A stretch of DNA of 19,412 nucleotides from an uncultured Bacteroidales bacterium (GTDB lineage Bacteria > Bacteroidota > Bacteroidia > Bacteroidales > P3): positions 1 through 19,412 of the forward strand of contig CAMURW010000004.1 of assembly GCA_947097635.1 (NCBI GenBank), in the 5' to 3' direction. Within the stretch, counting starts at the first letter, position 1. Every line of letters begins with the position of its first letter. A program made the position numbers and the translations under genes. The notes under the pieces are model-generated. The model ran no database searches. It was not told the origin of the DNA and saw only the letters and a list, made by a program, of their open reading frames with translations. Of this stretch, positions 13,210 to 19,412 are shown in pieces.

Positions 13210-14904
13210 ATGGCAAGAAAGGTCTTTATCACACTACTTGGCAGCGGTACATATGAAAAAGGAAAGTACGGAAAGGGCACCTTCGTGTCTTCAAGCACGA
13301 GGTTTATCCAGCAAGCTACGCTGGAAAGCTTGGACGCAAAGAATTGGAGTTCCGAAGATGCAGCATATATTTTAACAACAGAACGCGCGTATGCCGACAA
13401 CTGGGAATGCAAGACTCACGAAAGGTTTAATAAACGCACCAACGTTGTAGAAAAAGAGTATATAGGGCTAAGAGAGGTCCTTAAAGAGATGGAACTGCCC
13501 TTTGAGCCAGAGCCTGTCAGCATCTCAGAGGGTAAGGACGAAAAGGAAATCTGGGAGATCTTCGATGCAGTCTTTAGCAAGATAGAAGAAAACGACGAGC
13601 TTTATTTCGACTTCACTCACGGATTTCGTTACCTTCCCATGCTGATTTTAGTGCTAGGGAACTATGCCAAATTCCTAAAGGGCGCTACTGTAAAAAGTAT
13701 TACATATGGCAATCACGAAAATCGGGATAGTGAAACAAACGTTGCACCGATTGTGGACATCTTGCCCTTATCAGTGTTGCAAGATTGGACAACAGCAGCT
13801 GCAGACTACATCGAAAATGGCAATACAGGCAAAATAAGTAGTTTAAGCGAGGTTATCATCACCCCCATTTTAGCAGCCACACAGGGAGCGGATGAACAAG
13901 CCAAGAGGGTTAGGACGCTCACCAAGTACCTAACCGAGTTCACCCAAAGTATGAGCCTATGCAGAGGCAACGTGCTGTTGAGTGAAAAAAAACAAATATC
14001 CAAGCATCTAAAACAGTCTGTAGCCGATGCCGAAGAAGCATCCATAGCACCTCTAAGACCGCTCATAAAAAAGATTGGCGAGTCTATCGGCACCCTTACC
14101 GACGAGCCATCTGTTTTCAATATGGTTCAAGCTGCTAAGATTAATTGTAAATATGGTCAGTATCAGGCAGCAGTGACAATGCTGCAGGAGGGTACGGTAT
14201 CCTTTCTGTGCGAAGCACTGGGGTGGGACCCCCTTGATGAGGAGAAAAGAAACGCCATAGATGCCGCGTTGGGAATAGTTGGTACGGAAAACGAGAATCG
14301 GAAAGACCAGTGGACGGGAGACAAGGAATTGATTGAGGCCGCGCTGGGCAGCGAATGGATGCATAACAAGGACTTTGTGGGTAATGTCAAGTCTCTAAAA
14401 GGGACTCGAAACGATATCAATCATGCGGGAATGAAAAAAAATGCCATGGACGCAACCAAACTAAAAAAGAGGATAGAGGATTCACTCGACAAAATTGCTT
14501 GTTACATTTCTCCTTCCGAGAATCAAATTGCCACAAAAGTCGGTCGCTTCGTAAACCTTTCCAACCATCCTTCCACACAATGGTCGAAAGAACAGTTGGA
14601 TGCAGCCAGCGGATACGGCAGGGTAGAGGACGCTTCTTTCCCTACAGTGCCTCTGGAAGCCACAGGGGAAGATGTTGCCGAACTTGCGGAGAAATGCACG
14701 AGCCCCATCATAGATTGCTCCAAAGAGGAGCACATCACTGTACACGTGATGGGGGAGATGACTTTGACCTATGCTATTGTAAAGAGGCTGCGAGAAGCTG
14801 GCATAGAATGCGTGGCATCAACAACAGAGCGTGTGGTAAATGATCTGGGCGACGGAAAGCAAGAAAGTACATTCAGATTCGTACAATTTCGCAACTATGA
14901 GTGA
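13210..14904 (+). CDS. CRISPR-associated DxTHG (TM1812/Csx1-like) CARF-HEPN protein with extra C-terminal domain
   Basis: This is a likely type III CRISPR ancillary effector: the CARF domain would sense cyclic oligoadenylate made by Cas10 and switch on a HEPN ribonuclease. It has 564 aa from ATG 13210. The CARF domain spans about 1-200, starting ARKVFITLLGSGTYEKG, with the diagnostic DFTHGFRYLP (134-143). A helical linker spans about 200-300. The HEPN region spans about 300-430, with R400-N-D-I-N-H405, the R-x4-H catalytic motif. A further domain (about 446-564) opens with FVNLSNHPSTQWSKEQ and contains VHVMGEMTLTYAIVKRL and CVASTTER; it has a Rossmann-like strand/helix rhythm and is not part of ordinary TM1812 proteins. 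The TTG at 13171 would add 13 residues, but MARKVF is the family-like start. Base composition looks AT-richer than ftcD and clpB. No cas10 is in the window. Confidence 0.88.
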   Translation: MARKVFITLLGSGTYEKGKYGKGTFVSSSTRFIQQATLESLDAKNWSSEDAAYILTTERAYADNWECKTHERFNKRTNVVEKEYIGLREVLKEMELPFEPEPVSISEGKDEKEIWEIFDAVFSKIEENDELYFDFTHGFRYLPMLILVLGNYAKFLKGATVKSITYGNHENRDSETNVAPIVDILPLSVLQDWTTAAADYIENGNTGKISSLSEVIITPILAATQGADEQAKRVRTLTKYLTEFTQSMSLCRGNVLLSEKKQISKHLKQSVADAEEASIAPLRPLIKKIGESIGTLTDEPSVFNMVQAAKINCKYGQYQAAVTMLQEGTVSFLCEALGWDPLDEEKRNAIDAALGIVGTENENRKDQWTGDKELIEAALGSEWMHNKDFVGNVKSLKGTRNDINHAGMKKNAMDATKLKKRIEDSLDKIACYISPSENQIATKVGRFVNLSNHPSTQWSKEQLDAASGYGRVEDASFPTVPLEATGEDVAELAEKCTSPIIDCSKEEHITVHVMGEMTLTYAIVKRLREAGIECVASTTERVVNDLGDGKQESTFRFVQFRNYE

Positions 14905-14974
14905 AAAGAAAGTAGAAGTAGAACAACAGCCCTACCTATTCCAAAAAGGTGCTACTTTTTTCGCTCCCTTTTGA
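14897..14974 (+). pseudogene. 25-codon start of a truncated downstream gene
   Basis: The ATG at 14897 overlaps the CARF-HEPN stop by 8 bp, the spacing typical of a next operon gene. It reads MSEKKVEVEQQPYLFQKGAT, then FFAPF and TGA 14972-14974. No family is recognised. The native start geometry and early stop suggest the 5' remnant of a deleted partner gene, although a small genuine peptide cannot be excluded. A weak hairpin AAAAAG/CTTTTT (14943-14948/14955-14960) inside it could act as a terminator. Confidence 0.35.
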
Positions 14975-15005
14975 CATTTATTGCTCACATGTCGAGAAAT
15001 GTTCG

Positions 15006-15013
15006 TATCTTTG
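15006..15013 (+). promoter_or_regulatory. Bacteroidota -7 box for ftcD
   Basis: TATCTTTG matches TAnnTTTG exactly. ATTG at 14980-14983 lies 22 bp upstream as a possible -33 element. The predicted start near 15020 gives a leader of about 64 nt, and the promoter comes directly after the CARF island. Confidence 0.65.
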
Positions 15014-15083
15014 CCGCACATTTCCTAAGGGAAGGAGATGCTTATTACCTGTATTAAAAAAATAAATAAAAAATACTTAAACT

Positions 15084-16781
15084 ATGAGACAACTTATTGA
15101 GTGCGTGCCCAATATCAGCGAAGGCCGCAACATGAATATCATCAACCAGGTCACCGCCGAGATAGAGAAGGTGGAAGGTGTGAAACTGCTGGACGTAGAT
15201 CCCGGTGCCACCACCAACCGTACCGTCATCACTTTCGTCGGCGAGCCCGAACCCGTCAGCGAGGCCGCCTATCGCGTGGTGAAGAAAGCCGCCGAGCTCA
15301 TCGACATGAGCCAGCACCACGGCGCGCATCCTCGTCAGGGTGCCACCGACGTGTGTCCCTTCGTGCCTGTGGCCAACATCACCATGGACGAAGTGGTGGA
15401 ATATGCCCACAAGCTGGCACAGCGCCTCGGCAACGAGCTGCAAATACCCATCTACTGCTACGAGAGTGCCGCTTTCAAGCCCGAACGCCGCAACCTGGCA
15501 TACTGCCGCACCGGCGAGTACGAGAGCCTCGGCAGCCGTCTGGGAACGGAACAATGGAAGCCCGACTTCGGCCCCAATGAATGGAACGACCATGTGGCAC
15601 ACACAGGGGCCACACAGGTGGGCGCACGCGACTTCCTCGTCGCCATTAACTACAACCTGAACACCACCAGCACCCGTCGCGCCAACGCCATTGCTTTTGA
15701 CGTACGCGAGAAAGGACGTCCCCAGCGCGAGGGCGGCAAGCCCTGCGGCAAACCCATGAAAGACACAAACGGCAAGACCATCATGATTCCCGGCACGCTG
15801 AAGGGCACCAAGGCCATCGGCTGGTACATAGAGGACTATGGCATCGCCCAGGTGTCCATGAACATCACCAGCATCAACGTAGCCCCTGTGCACAAATGCT
15901 TCGACGAAGTGTGCGCCAAAGCCGCCGCCCGTGGCGTACGCGTCACAGGCTGCGAGATTGTGGGCCTCATACCAAAGAAGGTGCTGATAGATGCCGGCGA
16001 CTACTACCTGCAGAAACAGCAGCGCTCGCTGGGCATCAGTGAGGAAGAGAAGATGAAGATAGCCATCAAGAGCATGGGGCTGGACGACTTGAAACCATTC
16101 GACCCCAGGGAGAAGGTGATAGAATATCTCATCGAAGATCACAGCCATAAAAAACTTATAGACCTCACTTGCACCGGATTTGCAGAGGAGACGGCCAGCG
16201 AGAGCCCCGCTCCCGGTGGCGGCAGCGTGAGCGCCTATCTAGGCGCACTGGGCGCCAGCCTAGCGACGATGGTGGCCAACCTCACCGCCGGCAAGGCTGC
16301 CTACGACGACCAATGGGAGGCCTACTCCCGCTGGGCAGAGAAAGGGCAGGCAGTGAAAAACGAGCTGCTGGCCCTGGTGGACGAGGATACCCATGCCTTC
16401 AACAAGATCATGAACGCTTTCGGCCTGCCCAAGAAGACCGACGAAGAGAAAAACGCACGCAGCCAAGCCATCCAGGATGCTACCAAGTACGCCACCGAGG
16501 TACCCTTCCACACCATGAAGGCCAGCTATGCCGCCTTCGAGGTAATACGCGCCATGGCGGAGATAGGCAACCCCAACAGCATCACCGATGCCGGCGTAGG
16601 CGCACTATGCGCTCGCAGTGCCGTGATGGGAGCGCACCTCAACGTCAAGATCAACGCCTCCAGCCTAAAGGACGAAGCCTTCAGGAACGACATCCTCTCC
16701 CAGGCCGCCGACATAGAAAAGAAAGCCCTGGACGAAGAAGAAGCCCTGCTGAAGATGGTGAACGAGAAGATTGGCCTGTAA
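15084..16781 (+). CDS. ftcD: Bifunctional glutamate formimidoyltransferase / formimidoyl-THF cyclodeaminase
   Basis: It is the last step of one histidine-degradation route. It moves the formimino group from N-formiminoglutamate to tetrahydrofolate and then deaminates it to 5,10-methenyl-THF. The 565-aa protein has both halves in the order of the mammalian enzyme. The transferase spans about 1-330, beginning IECVPNISEGRN and carrying catalytic-type H82 in SQHHGAHPRQGATDVCPF. The cyclodeaminase spans about 355-565, opening with LIDLTCTGFAEETASESPAP then GGGSVSAYLGALGASLATMV. Fusion allows polyglutamylated folate to be channelled. No other hut genes are adjacent, although gcvP nearby also supplies one-carbon folate. 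It has its own promoter. Codon use is GC-rich compared with the CARF gene just upstream. Confidence 0.97.
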   Translation: MRQLIECVPNISEGRNMNIINQVTAEIEKVEGVKLLDVDPGATTNRTVITFVGEPEPVSEAAYRVVKKAAELIDMSQHHGAHPRQGATDVCPFVPVANITMDEVVEYAHKLAQRLGNELQIPIYCYESAAFKPERRNLAYCRTGEYESLGSRLGTEQWKPDFGPNEWNDHVAHTGATQVGARDFLVAINYNLNTTSTRRANAIAFDVREKGRPQREGGKPCGKPMKDTNGKTIMIPGTLKGTKAIGWYIEDYGIAQVSMNITSINVAPVHKCFDEVCAKAAARGVRVTGCEIVGLIPKKVLIDAGDYYLQKQQRSLGISEEEKMKIAIKSMGLDDLKPFDPREKVIEYLIEDHSHKKLIDLTCTGFAEETASESPAPGGGSVSAYLGALGASLATMVANLTAGKAAYDDQWEAYSRWAEKGQAVKNELLALVDEDTHAFNKIMNAFGLPKKTDEEKNARSQAIQDATKYATEVPFHTMKASYAAFEVIRAMAEIGNPNSITDAGVGALCARSAVMGAHLNVKINASSLKDEAFRNDILSQAADIEKKALDEEEALLKMVNEKIGL

Positions 16782-16882
16782 GACAAGATACCGTCTCATT
16801 GCAGCAGAAATAGGAGAGGGACCTTTCCATCTCCCGCCGCGGTGCAGTCTTCCTCAACGGAACAGGGCAATATTTTTACGAA

Positions 16883-16910
16883 AATAATATTATCGTTACA
16901 CAATATTATT
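16883..16910. repeat. AT-only inverted repeat upstream of pckA
   Basis: AATAATATT (16883-16891) and AATATTATT (16902-16910) are perfect reverse complements with a 10-bp spacer (ATCGTTACAC). This spacing resembles a dimeric regulator site about one DNA turn apart. It sits 50 bp before the pckA start. No clear TAnnTTTG box was found between it and the gene. A pure A/T dyad may also arise by chance. Confidence 0.4.
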
Positions 16911-16959
16911 ATTGTTGGCGCGTTATCTATTGCCATTAGATAAAAAAATACTTAATAAT

Positions 16960-18585
16960 ATGAACATAGAAAACATTAAGAAAGACCTAGGCAACCTGGG
17001 CATCAAAAACGTTAAGAGTCTGAAATACAACCCTTCATTCGAGGAACTTTATAATCTGGAGATGGATTCCAGCCTCACCGGATACGACAAAGGTCAACTC
17101 ACCGAGCTGAATGCCGTGAACGTGATGACGGGAGTGTTCACAGGCCGTTCTCCCAAAGATAAATACATCGTGGAGGACAAGACCTCCACCGACCCTAGGA
17201 CGGCAGTGTGGTGGAACACCCCCGACTACCCAAACGACAACCACCCCATCAGTGAGAAGGTGTGGAGTATACTGAAGGAGAAGTCGCTGTGTCAACTCAG
17301 CGGCAAGGATCTCATCGTGATGGATGGCTTCTGCGGTGCCAACAAGGACACACGCATGAAGGTGCGCTTCATCATGGAAGTGGCCTGGCAGGCTCACTTC
17401 GTGAAGAACATGTTCATCCGCCCCGAAACCGAGGAGGAGATGGAACAGCAGCCCGATTTCGTGGTGTATGCCGCCAGCAAAGCCAAGGTGGACGACTATA
17501 AGGAACTGGGCCTGCGCAGCGACACGGCAGTGGCATTCAATGTAAGCAGCCACGAGCAGGTGATTCTGAACACCTGGTACGGCGGCGAGATGAAGAAAGG
17601 TATGTTCAGCATGATGAACTACTACCTGCCCCTAAAAGGCATCGCCAGCATGCACTGCAGCGCCAACACAGATATGAACGGCGAGAACCCCGCCATCTTC
17701 TTCGGCCTTAGCGGCACCGGCAAGACTACCCTGAGTACCGACCCCAAACGACTACTGATAGGCGACGACGAACACGGCTGGGACGACAACGGCATCTTCA
17801 ACCTGGAAGGCGGCTGCTACGCCAAAGTAATCAACCTGGACAAAGATGCCGAACCCGACATCTACGGCGCCATAAAGCGCGATGCCCTGCTGGAGAACGT
17901 GACTGTGGACAAGGACGGCAAGATAGACTTCAAGGACAAGAGCGTCACCGAAAACACCCGCGTGAGCTACCCTATCTACCACATCAAGAACATCGTGCGG
18001 CCCATTAGCCATGGCCCCGCAGCCAAACAGGTGATATTCCTGAGCGCCGATGCTTTCGGCGTGCTGCCTCCCGTGAGCATCCTCACCCCCGAACAGACCA
18101 AATACTACTTCCTCAGCGGCTTCACCGCCAAGCTGGCTGGCACAGAACGCGGCATCACGGAGCCCACGCCCACCTTCAGTGCCTGCTTCGGACAGGCATT
18201 CCTGGAACTGCATCCCACGAAATATGCCGAAGAGCTGGTGCGCCACATGGAGAAGAGCAATGCCCGTGCCTATCTGGTGAACACTGGCTGGAACGGCACC
18301 GGCAAACGCATCTCCATCAAGGACACGCGCGGCATCATCGATGCCATACTGAATCACAGCATCGACAAAACTCCCACCAAGAAGATACCCTATTTCGACT
18401 TCGAGGTGCCCACACTACTGGAAGGCGTGGACTCCAACATCCTAGACCCCCGTGACACCTACAAGGACACCAAGGAATGGGACGTAAAGGCTCGCGATCT
18501 GGCAGAGCGTTTCATCAAGAACTTCCACAAGTTCGAGTTCAACGCCGCCGGAAAGGCACTGGTTCCCGCAGGACCTCAACTGTAA
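16960..18585 (+). CDS. pckA: Phosphoenolpyruvate carboxykinase (ATP-dependent)
   Basis: It interconverts oxaloacetate + ATP and PEP + CO2 + ADP. In Bacteroidales it commonly runs in the CO2-fixing direction, feeding the fumarate/succinate branch. The 541 aa match the length of the E. coli enzyme. Visible motifs are FTGRSPKDKYIV (substrate-binding Arg), the kinase P-loop GLSGTGKTTLS, the metal-binding GDDEHGWDD stretch that follows, and FNLEGGCYAK. The start chosen is ATG 16960 (MNIENIKKDLG). A TTG 16 codons upstream keeps the frame open but adds a sequence not seen in the family. The stop codon lies in the first copy of a short direct repeat. gcvP follows 59 bp later on the same strand and could be co-transcribed. 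Confidence 0.98.
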   Translation: MNIENIKKDLGNLGIKNVKSLKYNPSFEELYNLEMDSSLTGYDKGQLTELNAVNVMTGVFTGRSPKDKYIVEDKTSTDPRTAVWWNTPDYPNDNHPISEKVWSILKEKSLCQLSGKDLIVMDGFCGANKDTRMKVRFIMEVAWQAHFVKNMFIRPETEEEMEQQPDFVVYAASKAKVDDYKELGLRSDTAVAFNVSSHEQVILNTWYGGEMKKGMFSMMNYYLPLKGIASMHCSANTDMNGENPAIFFGLSGTGKTTLSTDPKRLLIGDDEHGWDDNGIFNLEGGCYAKVINLDKDAEPDIYGAIKRDALLENVTVDKDGKIDFKDKSVTENTRVSYPIYHIKNIVRPISHGPAAKQVIFLSADAFGVLPPVSILTPEQTKYYFLSGFTAKLAGTERGITEPTPTFSACFGQAFLELHPTKYAEELVRHMEKSNARAYLVNTGWNGTGKRISIKDTRGIIDAILNHSIDKTPTKKIPYFDFEVPTLLEGVDSNILDPRDTYKDTKEWDVKARDLAERFIKNFHKFEFNAAGKALVPAGPQL

Positions 18586-18617
18586 GAGTATATTATGTAA
18601 GAGTATATTAAGAGTAT
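18582..18617. repeat. Short direct repeat between pckA and gcvP
   Basis: The 14-nt word GTAAGAGTATATTA occurs at 18582-18595 and, after one T, again at 18597-18610, followed by a partial third copy (AGAGTAT). The first copy includes the pckA stop codon. It looks like replication slippage. No terminator was seen in this gap. Confidence 0.75.
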
Positions 18618-18644
18618 AAAATATATTATTCCATAAAAGAGAGA

Positions 18645-19412
18645 ATGATTAGCAATAATTTCACGCGCCGTCACAACGGTGTCAGCGCACCCGAAGATGA
18701 GCAAAAGATGCTCGAGGCTATCGGCGTGAAAAGCATGGACGAACTTATTGACAAGACCATCCCCGCTGCCATACGCCTGAAAGAGCCTCTGCCTCTGGAA
18801 CCTGGCATCAACGAGTACGAGTTCCTCGCCAAGATGAAAGAACTCGCCGCCAAAAACAAGGTCTACAAGACCTACATCGGCATGGGCTACTATGCTGCCA
18901 TCACCCCCGCCGTGATTCTGCGCAACATCTACGAGAATCCTGGTTGGTACACAGCCTACACGCCCTATCAAACAGAAATCAGCCAAGGGCGTCTGGAGGC
19001 CCTGATGACCTACCAGACCATGGTGGCGGACATGACGGGAATGCCCCTCTCAAACGCCTCGCTGCTGGACGAAGCTACAGCAGCAGGTGAAGCAATGATA
19101 ATGTTCTATCACACCCGCAGCCGTGCAGCACAAAAAGCCAATGTGCACAAAGTGTTCGTGGACGAGCGCATGTTTCCCCAGACGCTGGCAGTGATGCACA
19201 CCATGGCAGCGCCCCGCGACATAGAAATAGTGTCTGGCAAACCTAGCGAGTTCGTACCCTGCGAGGAATATTTCGGTGCCTTCGTGCAGTATCCCGACGG
19301 CTTCGGCGAGGTGAACGACTATACCGACTTTGTGGCGCGTTGTCACGAGAAAGGCATCTTCGTGGCCATGGCCACCGACCTGATGGCACTGGCAGTGCTG
19401 AAGACCCCCGGC
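18645..19412 (+). CDS. gcvP: Glycine dehydrogenase (decarboxylating), GcvP, 5' part only
   Basis: This is the P-protein of the glycine cleavage system, a PLP enzyme that decarboxylates glycine and passes the aminomethyl group to lipoyl-GcvH. The open frame begins MISNNFTRRHNGVSAPEDEQ and stays open for all 256 codons to the window edge. The N-terminal segment is typical of the family: FTRRHNG, then YIGMGYYAAITPAVILRN, ENPGWYTAYTPYQTEISQGR and NASLLDEATAAGEAM. Full-length single-chain GcvP is about 950 aa, so roughly a quarter is present. The PLP lysine and C-terminal half lie outside. It comes 59 bp after pckA with no clear promoter or terminator between, so read-through is plausible. Confidence 0.96.
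   Translation, partial: MISNNFTRRHNGVSAPEDEQKMLEAIGVKSMDELIDKTIPAAIRLKEPLPLEPGINEYEFLAKMKELAAKNKVYKTYIGMGYYAAITPAVILRNIYENPGWYTAYTPYQTEISQGRLEALMTYQTMVADMTGMPLSNASLLDEATAAGEAMIMFYHTRSRAAQKANVHKVFVDERMFPQTLAVMHTMAAPRDIEIVSGKPSEFVPCEEYFGAFVQYPDGFGEVNDYTDFVARCHEKGIFVAMATDLMALAVLKTPG

Noticed and set aside
15054..16148. 364-codon minus-strand open frame opposite ftcD
   Set aside because: It is the antisense shadow of a strongly coding gene. It has no recognisable domain and its composition is skewed to Ala/Val/His.
16912..16959. N-terminal extension of pckA from TTG
   Set aside because: The normal family length and N-terminus are reached from ATG 16960, and the extension is leader sequence.

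Overview
The window looks like a chromosomal segment of a Bacteroidota bacterium, most likely order Bacteroidales (Bacteroidaceae/Prevotellaceae-like). Several intergenic regions carry the Bacteroidota -7 promoter box TAnnTTTG. The tRNA gene has no encoded CCA. The gene set is typical of anaerobic gut or oral Bacteroidales: rubrerythrin, hybrid cluster protein with an adjacent Crp-family regulator, fused formimidoyltransferase-cyclodeaminase, ATP-dependent PEP carboxykinase and single-chain GcvP.

Layout. 121-194 is a tRNA-Arg(CCG) followed by terminator-like hairpins. 448-1240 (+) holds a frameshifted DUF1304 membrane protein gene that overlaps a DUF488 (YeaO-type) gene by 4 bp. 6008-1360 (-) is a leftward run: dnaX, split by a +1 frameshift at TTT TGA C; a cation:proton antiporter; dapF; and rubrerythrin. 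This run meets the DUF488 gene tail to tail at a hairpin (1279-1303). Rightward from a 233-bp divergent intergenic region is clpB (6242-8851), with a strong terminator. Next comes a stand-alone promoter-structured RNA-terminator unit (about 8970-9118) with no protein gene. 12313-9331 (-) is a nitrosative-stress module: a Crp/Fnr-type regulator (HcpR-like), a 0.56-kb spacer with an 11-bp tandem repeat, then hcp.

12345-14980 is the accessory part of the window. It contains a decayed IS1380-type transposase remnant, a promoter, an N-terminal fragment that looks like a CARF protein, an intact 564-aa DxTHG (TM1812/Csx1-like) protein with CARF, HEPN and an extra C-terminal domain, and a 25-codon start of another gene. 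No cas10, cas1/cas2 or CRISPR array is present. It reads as an orphan or eroded type III CRISPR ancillary island placed between core genes. The extra domain fused to the CARF-HEPN effector is the most interesting object here; it could be a built-in ring-nuclease-like off-switch, which is an inference.

15084-19412 (+) returns to core metabolism: ftcD (histidine/folate one-carbon), pckA (gluconeogenesis/CO2 fixation) and the 5' part of gcvP (glycine cleavage), which runs off the window. ftcD and gcvP both feed the folate one-carbon pool.
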